This document shows, one piece after another, positions 1 through 12,539 of a stretch of 64,000 nt of DNA. Position numbers and translations under genes: made by a program. The notes under the pieces are model-generated. The model saw only the letters and a list, made by a program, of their open reading frames with translations. It was not told where the DNA came from and did no database searches. This DNA is from Sinonovacula constricta (Eukaryota; Mollusca; Bivalvia; Cardiida; Solecurtidae): assembly GCA_007844125.1 (NCBI GenBank), contig CM017572.1, positions 33,944,095 through 34,008,094 of the forward strand, read 5' to 3'. Numbering within the stretch: position 1 is the first letter of the stretch; each line of letters begins with the position of its first letter.

Positions 1-359
1 GTAGTTACATAATCAGAACAATAGACATGTTTAGAATGAACAGCGATGAAAAAAGTTTCAAACGTATGTACATATATACACGCACTCATGGATGCGAAAT
101 TATAAAAAACACTGTCAAGATTCAATAATGAATACATGCAGGTCAAAGGCGACCAAAATACCTCATTGATTACAGAAGAAGTTGTACAAAATCTTAAATT
201 ATAATATTTATTTGAATGATGAAAACCACTAGATCTTACAGGTAGTGCCTAACCCGGGTTAGGCGACGATTTTTATTCGCTTTTTTGCGTTTTTATTTTT
301 TCGATTTCTGGAAGCCACTGTACGCACGTGCGTAAGTGCGTAACGGCAGGCACGCCCCT
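1..359. other. Non-coding leader with an 18-bp palindrome
   Basis: No gene is recognisable. Positions 247-264 form a perfect 18-bp palindrome (GCCTAACCCGGGTTAGGC), followed by a T-rich run. No coding potential is visible. Confidence 0.5.
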
Positions 360-2775
360 GATTGTTCAGTGCTTCTAAAGAGATGTGACAAGTTTATAAG
401 TCAAATCGAAATTGATCGTGCATTCAGATATGTTAATCGTAAAATAACGATCAGAAATGGCATAAACAATTTCGGCTAGGGCAATATATGTACGCGGCAT
501 TGTAGGACTATAGGACTATAAACACGGTCATTTATTTGCTCTCCAGAGGCATACCCCCACCCCCACTTGGACATTTATAGAATGTTTGTAGGTGCGTTTT
601 CCAAAATATCTCGGAGTTGAGTGGGGTGTATTCGATAATATTGAATTTAAACATTAAGTAACATTTATGTAGATAATTTGCAAGAAATACATGTTTCTAT
701 TGTGTGTGACAACTGTTTTGATTCCATAATCGATGTTTATGCAAGAATACCTGCTTGTATGTAACAATTCTGTTTCACCTATCATTGCATATCCCAACTT
801 GTGCATGATTCCAAGAGCGGATCTAGGATTTTACCCTGAGCGGGCGAGAACTTTCTTCAAATGTTTACACGACCTCATTTTATGATTTGTGGACTTCTTT
901 ACACGCCAATGGCATATAATACATATAGAAGACATAAGATGACCCTTCAAGGTGGTATCCGGCAGTTTGGAACAAGATATCTTTTTCTCAACCAAACAAA
1001 TAATTGTTACCTGAAAAGATCCTGCAAAATGCGGCTTATTGATTTACCCTAGATCAGTGTGAACAGTGAAACATAAATCCTCAGTTCTCATTGCAGGTAT
1101 TTCCTATCCGAGACACGCTGCTGAGATAGCTATTTTTAACTAAGAATACCACGTGACCAGTCACTTTAGAGATAACATTATATGGTCATCCGGGTAATAC
1201 GCTCTGACATTTATATCTTTTTTAGCAGACATCCCATCGTGTTTATTTATAGATTTGGAATTGTTGAACTTTCAGAGTGTTTTATCACGATTTGTGCTAA
1301 CAATATAGGCAGTCTTCAAAGCCGTCTTTACTTACACTAAAGTATGCGTTTATGCAGAAATTATGTCCCGATTCCCCGAAGCAGTGTTAATGTATTGTGA
1401 CATAAATTTGATGTAGGCAAATTGTTGGTACAGCCTTAATATATTGAATTTCTACAATGCCGATATGTGTTCTGATGTAAATCAGGATTACATTCGATAC
1501 AATTTTACCATTCTTTAAAATGTAATGTATTTATTAGATATGTTCTAGGAGTTTTATTCGTGTTGCTTGCACGCACCCGAAATCCGCTCACGGATTAGCA
1601 AAAATGTTGATACATGAAATTTAAAAAAAAAATGTGCACCTTCATTATATAGTTAATCGATTATCTTTTGTATGAACAAATGTGTCAATGGAGATGTTTA
1701 TATAATCAATGTATATATAGTCAATAATTGTTTTGTTTTGTTTATTGTTGTTTTTTAGAAAGAATGGGCTTAAAATGGCATAGACAAAGTTTAACATATA
1801 GATTATGTGTACATTCAAACTACATTTTTTTTCTAAATATTTCGTCACTGTCAGGCCAATTATTATTGTTTATTTTATTCACACTGCATGTTAATTTCAA
1901 ATATTGCATAAGTGTGGGATCAATGATTGTTCAGTTTATGCAAGACGTATGGACGTGATATGTATTCGAGAAAACGTTGTTTAAATGTATTTTTGTTAGA
2001 TTGTGTTTTCTGTAGGTAATTAAGCTTGAAGAACGCTATCAAGTTTGTTTTAAGCTTTGCCTAACCTAAATGTAATCGATTCTGTTGTCGACTATCCACA
2101 AATGACTGACTCTTTTCTTGAATTTTGTCCAAAATACTTTTAGCAAAAATATGATAGCTTACATTTGCTACTAAGAGGGCCCGGGACTGCTGTCCTGTGA
2201 AAATGTCGATTTCTAGAATGCCGCATACGTGATCTGACGTAAATAGGGAACTAAATGCGACATATTTTCCATAGTTTTGATGAAGAAAGTTTTGGCGAAA
2301 ACTCAAGAGCAGCTTTGTTTATATGTGAATAAACCATTGCTTCCTGAATGGAGCCTTTATGCTGATTAACCATTTAAAATATGATACCAATGATTGCTAT
2401 TTGAATTGTATAGTGTTGTTAGAACATAGCTTAAACTAGTAGATGTTTTAGATGATTGGTACATCGAATAGAATATGATAATAGCTGTACATATGTACGT
2501 GTATTTGAATGTAGAATGTAAAACCTGTGTTTGAAAGAGATGACAATATATATCATGTATTTGCTTTGATTATTTTCTCTTCTTTAAGTACCTTTATTTG
2601 CTTTGATTATTTTCTCTTTAAGTTGCTTAACTAATATCTATAAATAAATAATAAACTATTTAATCTATGTTTTTGGTCATTCTGTGAAATCCCCATAACC
2701 TCCAAACCAGAAAAAGTGTCAGTTTGCTTTAACTAACCCAAGCGATATTTTCCAAACACTAAATGCTGGTTTCTA
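360..2775 (+). repeat. Dispersed ~2 kb repeat, copy A
   Basis: This block aligns by eye, with gaps, to 57,073-58,945. It starts at 'gcttctaaagaga' (371 and 57,079) and ends at 'ttttccaaacactaaat' (about 2,750 and 58,925). Shared landmarks in order include 'gagcggatctagga', a homopolymer-flanked central part, 'ccgcatacgtga' and the AATAAA-rich end near 2,645. Copy A carries about 350 extra bases (1,085-1,410) that are absent from copy B but resemble 10,880-11,200. No conserved protein frame is seen on either strand. It may be a non-autonomous transposable element or a segmental duplication; the family is unknown to me. Confidence 0.7.
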
Positions 2776-3525
2776 TCGACGAGTTATTAATCAAAATATT
2801 GAAGTTATTTACGAAGGTATAACTGAAAGAAAACAGTAATCAAATTTCAATTAACAAAACGTGTGGCTAGTATTATAATAACAGCCTGATACTGTTTAGA
2901 ATGTACCTATGGACATTTTTACCTTCGACTTTTGTAAAGTAACAGTTCCGGCCTACTATTTAGGTCCGTTCTTTTTTTTCTGCCACATCGCGAACGCGCG
3001 ACGCACATATGATGCACGATCATTTTATGCAGGCATTACACTTGCAGATCAACATAAGAAAGGCTAGTGAAATAATATTCTGTTTATCTAATTATTTTTG
3101 CCGAATAAATTAAATTTAGTTACTAGGTCGCAATACATCAAATTCAATCTCGGTCTGAAATTTAAAGAGGATAGTAACTAATATGATAGCAAACATAAAA
3201 CAACAAATATAAAATAAATGAAAATCATGTCGGAAATACTTACGGCCTATTATCTCCATGTTTTAAAAAATCTCCCCGTGCATGTGATCTATGTTGTCAT
3301 TCAATTCATCCTATTAGGATTGTTACGTGTATTTCCTTTGAGGGACATTGAACTTTGCTTCTTCAATTCCATCTTCACATGAACAGGATGCTACAACCAT
3401 TTATTCGTCCCTGGTCATGTTTGTTCATGATTCAGAAATTTAATTTTATTTGTGGTCAACCATTTTTGTGTTGATTTTCAAATCGAAATAATGCCATATT
3501 CCTTTTCTAAACATTATGTGGACAT
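2776..3525. other. Unannotated AT-rich stretch
   Basis: No gene, RNA or tandem repeat is recognised here. Confidence 0.4.
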
Positions 3526-3529
3526 TATT

Positions 3530-3745
3530 TTTCGGTGACGTCACTGCTTTCGTCGTGGCGTGTGGAAGGTATCAGTGCATGGACATTTTGTTTTCAAATA
3601 GATCGTTTTTCTTTTCGCTGCTTGCATTTGAGAGGCTCGTCAGGAAGTGCGAGGTTAGAGCTCTGTAAAACCGGTTTAAGCACCCCAGTCTGTTCATATT
3701 GCCGACTGACCGTTCCAAGGCGGTAACTGTCGGGTTTGCTCGTTT
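3530..3745 (+). repeat. Possible interspersed repeat fragment
   Basis: The block from 'gaggctcgtcagg' through 'ccggtttaagcaccccagt' to 'gaccgttccaaggcggtaac' is GC-richer than its surroundings. From memory it resembles a sequence dispersed in bivalve genomes, but no second copy is found in this window, so the call is weak. Confidence 0.25.
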
Positions 3746-3889
3746 CCTTAAATGACTCATCACAAATTTGTTCTTACTTTTCGCTTGGCTTGCATGTGAA
3801 ATACCTTTCTTCTGTGCATTTTCGAAGTTTGGTATATGTTGCAATACTCATAGAATTTTGTCATATATTCTTAGTAACAACTAAATGTC

Positions 3890-6412
3890 GGTAATTTATA
3901 GGGTTTAATAATGCCATGTATAGGACATAATAACGTCATGACAGCAATGTATAGGACATAATAACGTCATGGAAGCAATGTATAGGACATAATAAAGTCA
4001 AGAAAGCAATGGGTAGGGCAGATTAACGTCATGACAGCACTATATAGGGCATAAAAACGTCATGACAGCAATGTATAGGGCATGATAACTTCATGGCAGC
4101 AATGAATAGGGCATAATACCGTCATGACAGCAATGCATGGGGCATAATAACGTCATGGCAGCAATGTATCGGGCTAAAAACGTCATGACAGCAATGTATA
4201 GGGCATGATTACGTCATGACAGCAATGTATGGGGCATATTAACGCCATAAGAGCAATGTATAGGGCATGATAATGTCATGACAGCAATGTATAAGGCATA
4301 GTAACGTCACGGCAGCAATGTATGGGGCATGATAACGTCATGGCAGCAATGTATAGGGCATTATAACGTCATGGCAGCAATGTATAGGGCATAGTAACGT
4401 CATGACAACAATGTATAGGGCATAATAACGTCATGGCAGCAATGTGTATGGCATAATAACGACATGACAACAATGTATAGGGCATAATAGTGTCATGGCC
4501 ACAATATATAGGGCATAATAACGACCTCACCACAAATGTATAGAACATAATCATACCATTACAACAATGTATAGGGCATAATAACGCCATAACAGCAATG
4601 TATGGGACATAATAACGTCATGACAGCAATGTTTAGGATATAATAACGTCATGACAACAATGTATAGGACATAATAACGTCATGACAGCCATGTATAGGG
4701 CATAATAACGTCATGACAGCAATGTATATGACATAATAACGTCATGGCAGCAATATATAGGGCATAAAAACGACAGGACAGCAATTATAGGGCATAATAA
4801 CGTCATGAAAGCAATTTATAGGACATAATAACGTCATGACAACAATGTATAGCACAAAATAAATACATGACAGCAATGTATATGACATACTAACGTCATG
4901 GCTGCAATATATAGGGCATACTACCGACATGACAGCAATGTATATGGCATAATAACGTCATAAAAGCAATTTATAGGACATAATAACGTCATGACAGCAA
5001 TGTATAGGGCATAATACCGACATGACAGCAATGTATATGGCATAATAACGTCATAAAAGCAATTTATAGGACATAATAACGTCATGACAGCAATGTATAG
5101 GACATAATAACGACATGACAGCAATATATATGACATAATAACTTCATGGCAGCAATGTATAAGGCATTGTAACGTCATGACAACAATGTATAGGACATAA
5201 TAGCGACATGAGAACAATGTATAGGGCATAATAACGTCATGACCACAATGTGTAGGACATAATAACGACATCACAACAATGTATAGGACATAATAACGTC
5301 ATGGCGGCAATGTATAGGACATGATAATGTCATGACAGCAATTGATAGGATATAATAACGTCATGACAGCAATGTATAGGACATAATTTCGTCATGGCGG
5401 CAATGCATAGGACATAATAATGTCATGGCAGCAATGTATAGGGCATAATAATGGCATGAAAGCAATGTTCAGGGCATAATAACGACATGACAGCAATGTA
5501 TAGGGCATAATAACGTCATGAAAGCAATTTATAGGACATAATAACGTCATGACAGCAATGTATAGGACATAATAACGTCATGACAGTAATATATAATGCA
5601 TTATAACGTCATGACAGCAATATATATGACATAATAATGTCATAACGGCAATGTATAGGACATAATAACTCCATGGCAGTAATGTATCGGGCATAATAAT
5701 GCCATGCCAGCAATGTAAGGGGCATAATAACACAATGACAGTAATGTATACGGCATAATAACGTCATGGCAGGAAAATGTATGGCATAATAACGTCATGA
5801 CAGCAATGTATAGTGCATAATTACATCATGACAGCAATGCATAGGGCATAATAACTCCATGGCAGTAATGTATCGGGCATAATAATGCCATGCCAGCAAT
5901 GTATGGGGCATAATAACACAATGTCAGTAATGTATAAGGCATAATAACATCATGACAGCAATGTATAGTGCATAATAACATCATGACGGCAATGTATAGG
6001 GCATAATTGTGTCATGAAATCAATGTATCGGGCATAATAATGCCATGTCAGAAATGAATGGGGCATAATAACATCATGACAACAATGTATAGTGCATAAT
6101 AACATCATGACAGCAATGTATAGGGCATAATTGTGTCATGAAATCAATGTATCGGGCATAATAATGCCATGTCAGAAATGAATGGGGCATAATAACATCA
6201 TGACAGCAATGTATATAACAAAGTACCACCATGAAAGCAATGTATAGGACATAATTGCGTCATAAAATCAAAGTATCGGGCATAGTAACATCATGGAAAC
6301 AGTGAATAGGGCTTAATAAACTTCATGACAGTAATGTATTGTGTATAATAACTCCATGGCAGGCATGTATGGGGCATAATAATGCCATGTCAGTAATGTA
6401 TAGGGCATAATA
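3890..6412 (+). repeat. 31-bp minisatellite, array 1
   Basis: About 80 diverged head-to-tail copies of a 31-bp unit, roughly GCAATGTATAGGGCATAATA followed by ACGTCATGACA. Variants (TATCGGGC, TGCCATG, ACATCATG) are more common toward the 3' end, where a longer block (about 5,850-6,200) is itself repeated. Because 31 is not a multiple of three, the minus-strand open frames of 60-117 codons cycle through all three phases of the unit every 31 residues, so I do not regard them as genes. The same unit forms a second array at 60,020-62,825. Confidence 0.95.
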
Positions 6413-6560
6413 ACTGTTAGGGACACCCAGTACACGCCTATGAGTAATACCATAAAAATTAGGTTATAAAGGTTGAAGTCTATGTAGATATGTATCAATT
6501 ACCAATTAACTAGGATAATGATGGTGATGATGATGATGATGATTTTTATTTTTTTTATTT
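6413..6560 (+). repeat. Shared 3' flank of minisatellite array 1
   Basis: Directly after the array comes 'ctgttagggacacccagtac', then a moderately conserved ~90 bp and a (GAT)n run leading into T-rich sequence. The same block follows the second array at 62,826-62,985. A shared unique flank means both arrays were copied as parts of a larger repeat rather than arising independently. Confidence 0.85.
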
Positions 6561-7062
6561 TTCGTGTTCTGTACCCAAAATAATAAACTGGTACATTGTT
6601 TGGGTGAGGGTTTTGAGGAAAGATTATTTGACCCAAAAATGTCCACAATTTTAAGGTCCTCGGTCATCGAATTTTTGCATTATTCGATGATTTTTTTTTC
6701 ACTCAGATGTCTCAACTGTTCCTAGGCTAAATCAAGTGTGCTAAGCACGAATCCGGTGTTACTTTTGAGCTGTCTCTATCCATTTCGGCGTAGACGCCCA
6801 TTTTTCCAACAGGCGCCCGCACCCATTTTTGTCGATGCCCTAGATCTCCAAAAGGGTAAATGATATTTAAAAATGGACAACGGATTCGTGTTCCGCACCC
6901 AAAATAACCCCCTGGGATATAGTTTGGGTGAAGGTTTGGAGGAAAGTATATTTGACCACAAAATGACCAAAATTTTAAGGTCCGCGTTTATCGACTTTTT
7001 GCCTTTTTCAATGATTTTTTTAGACAGATGTCTGAACTGTTGTTCCTAGGCTAATTTTAAAA
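6555..7062 (+). repeat. Imperfect direct duplication (~320 bp spacing)
   Basis: Two ~175-bp copies begin at 'cgtgttctgtacccaaaata' (6,563) and 'cgtgttccgcacccaaaata' (6,887). They run through 'tttgggtga', 'aattttaaggtcc' and end at 'ttcctaggctaa' (about 6,719-6,730 and 7,043-7,054). No protein is evident. Confidence 0.7.
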
Positions 7063-7194
7063 TTTAACTTTTAAGTTTATATAACTTTTCCACAACCAAA
7101 ATAACCCCTCTGACATGAGGAAGACATATAGAATCATTCATGTATGACAATAATAAATGCGAAGAAGAAAAGAAGAACAAGAAACACGTTATGG

Positions 7195-7425
7195 AAGAAA
7201 GAAAGAAAGAAAGAATGAAACAAAGAAAGAAAAAAGAAAGAAAGAAAGAAAAAAAGAAAGAGGACAGAAAGAAAGAAAGAAAGAACGAAAGAAAGAAAGA
7301 ATGAAAGAATGGAAGAAATAAAGAAGAAAGAAAGAAAGAAAGAACGAAAGAAAGAAAGAAAAAATAAATGAATGAAAGAAAGAAAGAAAGAAAGAACGAA
7401 AGAAAGAAAGAAAAAAAGAGGAAAG
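7195..7425 (+). repeat. (GAAA)n / (GAAAGAAC)n microsatellite
   Basis: A purine-only run on the plus strand with AACG, AATG and AAAT interruptions. It causes the long Phe/Leu/Ser frames on the minus strand, which I do not consider genes. Confidence 0.95.
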
Positions 7426-7435
7426 CCACTTCTAC

Positions 7436-7512
7436 CAACTTTAAAGTCTTTGGTTTGACCTCCCGATTCACAAGCCGACGCTTTACCGCTTGGGCTTTTG
7501 CGGACGGTCCCA
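7436..7512 (-). repeat. tRNA-like SINE head remnant
   Basis: Read on the minus strand this contains an A-box-like 'aagcggtaaagcg', a middle part 'gtcggcttgtgaatcgggag' and a degenerate B box 'ggtcaaacc'. The pattern is that of a tRNA-derived pol III promoter, but the arms do not pair well enough for a tRNA gene. Confidence 0.4.
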
Positions 7513-7667
7513 ATTTTCATCTGCATCAATCCAGAGCTTGAAGCACAGGCTCTAGGCTAATCATTTCTTGGTAAAACCAGTCATTGTGGCGGAGAGTTTA
7601 CTCGTACCTTGGGTTTGATTAAGGAAGACTTAACTTATTTAATTTTAAGCAACCTGGAAACAGTTTG

Positions 7668-7745
7668 GTGGGCAGAGCTCTAGACTCCCGATATAATCTG
7701 GGTTCATACCCTGGCCCTGAAATAACAGCTTATACTCAGGGTAAG
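7668..7745 (+). repeat. tRNA-like SINE head remnant
   Basis: 'gtgggcagagctctagactc' resembles the A box and anticodon region of a tRNA-derived SINE, and 'tgggttcataccctg' is a near-consensus B box (GGTTCRANNCC). The acceptor ends do not pair, so this is a retroposed derivative. Confidence 0.45.
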
Positions 7746-7759
7746 CTATTGTAATCGAC

Positions 7760-10700
7760 CACCGTCCGTCGTCTCACGCGTCCGTCAACATTCTCAAGCG
7801 ACGTCTCTTCTAAAATTTCTGGTCGAATTCAGCCAAACTTTTACAAAAGCAATAAAGAAAGGAAAAATATTCAAATAATTTGTATCCGCCAAAAAACCTG
7901 GGACTCACCATATTTTGTCTTTGACTGCCGAAAACAGAATTGTCAAATATTTTGTAAATACGTGTACACAAACTTGCAACAATCGTTACTCCACAGTCTT
8001 TCGGCGCGTGAGTTCGAACCATTGTACAGGCAGAATTCATTAATTGACTATTTTCTTCAAAGCGGTCATGCAAAATATTTCCTTCCAACTGCAAACCTCA
8101 ATGTTCCAATTCTATTCAATAAAACGTTAGCCACCTTTATGACTGTGAACGAAAACATGTCACTAAAAATATACATGTTTCACCTTAATTGCCTAAAGTG
8201 TCGATTTCTCATTTATTTATTTTATGTTTCGTTTTACAAACTGCCGTCAGCCACCACCGGAACGATGTAAGTTATTGTTACCTTAAGAATATCTTTTAAA
8301 CGCTAAGAAGATACATGAACTTGCAATTAGCTTTGATGGCCAGACATACTGAGTATGGCTTACAACACAGATATAAAGCACGTGCAAATCGTGCCTATGG
8401 CACAAGCAAAGAAATCTTGCCTTCTGATTGGACGGGAGATTTAACGTGTGGTTCAAAGTGGTCCAAGATAGCTATATAACTCGTGCATTGGTATACGAGA
8501 CTTCCATCAAGAAACTATGTTACACTTCGCTATTTAAGCGACTTGGTCATATTTTGTAATTTCTGCATTTTTGTTTTTAAAAGATTGTGTACCTCGATGA
8601 ATAATTATTATCAGTGATCACTAGCTTATATGTAAACATGTCCTTCAAAAGATTGTACTCTCTTTAAATATGGTATCAAAAGCGACGTTTTAAATATTTC
8701 AGCCGTTCTAGTATATATCCGAATTAAGCTCGCGATAATATAAGTTACGTGTTGACGTCAGCCATTATGAATACGCTGATTGGTTGGATTATAACCCAAT
8801 TATTTAAATACTGGTAGCTAAAAATATAAAGTGCGGATCATGCGGTTTTATGAGACATGTCCTTATGAAGAACAGTGACCAAGTAACTTTAACTTTTCCA
8901 TATTTATTGTTCCGTGTTTCCTTTAAAATGTTATTTCAAATTTAGTATTGTTTTTAATGGAATAACACGTTGTTTTTATATTGTGAATTTAATAAAATTA
9001 CTTGCTACAATTATATAAGTCAAATGAAACTCAAGTAGTTATGATCAATTGCTTCAAAGATTTAAATATGTACACTTGTACCGATCTTTGGTATGCTGGT
9101 TCGGTTGTTTATAACTACACGTAGTGTTTTCATTGAATTAATTTACAACTATATCTTTCTCATTGCATTTTTCCACGAAAAAAAATTGTAGTCAACCGAT
9201 TACGTCGGACAATGACTTTAAGAATATATACCAAAGAAAATGTAAAAATTGGTTAAAAATTGTCGTATTGATTTTCTCAATGGCTTGATTGGGTCCTTTT
9301 CTTAATAGCAGTCAATTGTTAAAGATATTGTTACCGTGCAACGCAAAAGGAACCATTTTCATTTATAATCTTCAGACGACCGAGGACAGCCATTTTTTTC
9401 CTCACCCTCATTATTTTTTTACCTCACTCTACCTGTGACAGGGACTGTTTTCTTTTTTATGATAGTCTGTCGCTATGTTCTGGCATCAGATTTCCTATTG
9501 TGAATGGAATTTTTTGGTGGCAAAAGGAAGCTTAAACCATGTGGAATTAAAATAATGCAACACCCTATAACACCTATGCACAACAATGGACTAATCCACT
9601 TTTACCGGAAGTGCGTATTTCATTAAACTTTGGAGGTTACAACTTGCTGGTACGTGCATTTTATGAAGCCGAACCTTCTTAGAAGACGTAAAACTTGACC
9701 TTTCACTTGGTCTTTCTGGTAGATAATAAATGGCTCTTTTCATCTATGAGGGTTATAAGGGTCAATCATAACTGGGTCATGGTGGAATTTGTTTTCACTT
9801 TGTTGAGATTTACTATAAAATATATTACAAACTTATTTAGTGGCATCTAACCTTTACGTGACATTTCCAGAAGAAATCATCGTCTGTTCTGTTGCCTTGA
9901 AAATGACTGCTAAGGAGTATATCTTTAAATAATAATATTTTATAAATTAATTTGCCATTTGAAAACATTTAGAAGAATATTTTACTGTTTTGTCTGATGT
10001 GCATATGTCTCAATGAGATTTAACCAGCACCCAACTTGTATATTGGTTGTCATTCTAGTATAAAATGATGTGTTTTGATAATATTTTATATATTTGTATC
10101 TTTATTGTTTAAATAAAACAACAGGTATTTAAATGATCTATGATCAAACAACGGTGATAGGAGTCAAATGTGCGGGGAACAGGAATTGCCATGGACAGTA
10201 ACACTTACCTAAAGTTTGTTGTTTTTTTCTCTGAAATATAATTGTTCCAGCAAAGCATCATTATTCATGTCTACACGTAATGGTGATAATTTTGACAGAC
10301 ATTTAAGTTGACATCTGGATAAAATACATTGCAAACAGTGTTTTACATGAACATGTCAGCAACATATGCTATACATTACAGAACCCCAACATAGATATGT
10401 GTTCTCTTTATTATCCTGCAGTCTTCAGAGATAGCTTAAAATCCCTTTAAATCTTAGAACTAGATGCCTTTCTGACATGCAAATGGTCAAATCGCTCTCA
10501 CGGCAAGACTCAGCCATGACTCAGACCTTGGCTGGATTGTGCCTCCTTAGAGATTTGCACCTTCGTTATGTGACATTTAATGATCGACGTTATCATTTTT
10601 AAAAAATAGCACAATGACTTAACAGAATTGAACAGTTTGGTATTTAATGGTTTTTGTTACTAATCAGGTTACTTCAGGATGAAGATTTCTTCATTTTTGC

Positions 10701-10875
10701 GAAAAATCTTAAAAATATCCTTGTTGAAATCCATAAATATTATACAATTCATTAACAGTTTGGACCGATTTTTTTCTCAAAGATCCAAATAAATTCTTGT
10801 TATAAAAAAAAATTCCACGAAATATTTACGTCGTACAGCTAAGTGAAATATAAAGCATAACACTCTACTCCTCAC
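7760..10875. other. Gene-poor AT-rich stretch
   Basis: About 3.1 kb without convincing coding sequence. Opposite-strand frames near 7,810-8,270 overlap one another and lack recognisable motifs or splice context. The only structure I note is the promoter-like cluster near 8,753. Confidence 0.4.
8753..8832 (+). promoter_or_regulatory. Possible promoter-like cluster (CRE, CCAAT, TATA)
   Basis: A perfect CRE palindrome TGACGTCA (8,753-8,760), an inverted CCAAT (ATTGG, about 8,779) and 'aatataaag' (about 8,823) follow each other in canonical order. No exon is recognised downstream, so function is uncertain. Confidence 0.2.
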
Positions 10876-10879
10876 TGCA

Positions 10880-11200
10880 TACCTATATTTCCTATCTGAG
10901 CCACGCTGCACAGTTAGCTTTTTTTAAACTGAGAAAACCAGGTTATATCATCGTCCGGGTAATTCCCTGTGACGTCGATATCTATTTTTAGCAGAAATCC
11001 CCATCTTGCTTATTGATAGCGTTGGACAGAATGTGTACCTAGAGACATTTTGATCATGACGTGTACTATGTTACAATTGAGAAGGTATTCAAAACCGTCT
11101 TTGTTAAGATTACAATATGAGTTTATGTTGAATCTATGGCCAGATTTCCCCAACCAGGCGTAATATATTGGTAGATGTGTTTTATATATGCGAACTGTCG
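10880..11200 (+). repeat. Diverged fragment of the copy-A repeat
   Basis: Matches 1,095-1,410 with landmarks 'tatttcctatctgagcc', 'cgtccgggtaat', 'tttttagcaga', 'aaccgtcttt' and 'atggccagatttcccc'. This segment is missing from the copy at 57 kb, so it behaves as an independent unit. Confidence 0.6.
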
Positions 11201-11204
11201 GATA

Positions 11205-12420
11205 CCACCTCTAAAAGCAATTTAAATGTTAATGTATTTGTCCAGTCTTATCGAGTATACTTAAAATATTCACATGCATGTTAGCATGGTGTCTTGAATG
11301 CAAGTTGTTTCATGTTTTTAAATGAAGAGTTTAGCTGTAGAAAGGTCCATGGATACACATCGTGGAAAAGAGTATATTAGTGTGCAAAAATGTCCCCCAT
11401 TTTTACTAATTTTGATCAAACAGGCATCAAATATTTCACCTTTCTTTTTTTGAAAAATAACACCCCTTACGGAAATATAGTTTTGAAGGAGTTTGAAGCC
11501 ATTATTGGTGGTTAATGACCATACAGTTAGTTTATTTTTAAAACGTCTAAGGGAGATGACTCTAAAAGTCGGAATATTGCAATTTGGGTTGTCTCCCTTG
11601 ACAGCTCTAATATTCCTTTTAGTTTAACGGTTAACTAAAACGGAATTTTTGTGTGTGTTTTTTTTAAGTCATAAAAAATGTTTTACGATATTCAATTTTA
11701 TATAGGTATTTTTCGTGCTTAAAGACAAGGCCATTAAATGTCGATATTTCTTTCTTTCTCTCCTCTTCTTTCTCTCTCTATCTCTCTTATTGAAAGTAAA
11801 ATAGCCGAGGCGATCCAAATGTGTAAGAGAGTTACAGTACGTCAAGCAAACGCAAATAATGAAAGAAAGAAAAGAAGACAGAAAGAAAGAAAGAAAAAGA
11901 CGGATGAAGGAGCACATAGACAAACACAGATGGAGATTTGTTAATACGCTTAAAAAAATGGGCAGTTAATAAAAAATTATTTTATTTCGTTTGATGTCCT
12001 TAAACGCCATTTCTTATAAATTCAAATTCTAGTTCAAACAAAGTTGGCATTTTTAATAACTTCATTTATAACAAATGCTACTGACATACTAACATCATAG
12101 TGTTTTAATTTTAAATAAACCGTATAGCAAAACATTAAGAGCAGCAAAAAAAAAGTGTTTGAGGTAACATGTATTAATGTGTTTTCCAAGTTTACTTCTA
12201 TATGAGATTATTGTTGATAATAACAGAATTTAATATCAGGTCAAATGTTGCTCCAATAACTTTACAAGTTAGCACTACATGAAGAAGACATGTTTTGTTT
12301 CCGTAGGGAATGAAGGGTTTCAAATTTATTTTAACTTAGTTCGCGGTAACTGAATAGCCCAGTGTCATGACATAACATTGTATCAAAAAGAGAAGCGATT
12401 TATAACTTAAAAGACATCAA
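11205..12420. other. Non-coding, with paired pyrimidine and purine tracts
   Basis: A TTTC/CTCT-rich tract (11,747-11,792) is followed after ~65 bp by a GAAA-rich tract (11,858-11,907). The overlapping frames of 68 and 84 codons are low-complexity artefacts. Confidence 0.4.
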
Positions 12421-12422
12421 AT

Positions 12423-12423
<1 letters not shown>

Positions 12424-12509
<86 letters not shown>

Positions 12510-12535
12510 CTTTATCTCTCTCTCCTTTTCTGTCT
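12424..12535 (+). repeat. (CT)n microsatellite
   Basis: About 41 uninterrupted TC dinucleotides (12,424-12,506), then an imperfect pyrimidine tail. Confidence 0.97.
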
Positions 12536-12539
12536 TTGT

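Noticed and set aside
3890..6412. Minus-strand frames of 60-117 codons repeating YTLLSCRYYALYIA-like units
   Set aside because: They arise because a 31-bp unit cycles through all frames. Stops appear wherever unit variants create TGA, so there is no sign of coding constraint.
3890..6412. CRISPR array
   Set aside because: Repeats are head-to-tail without unique spacers, the context is eukaryotic, and no cas-like gene exists.
7064..7529. Two overlapping Phe/Ser/Leu-rich minus-strand frames resembling membrane proteins
   Set aside because: They are readings of a (GAAA)n microsatellite.
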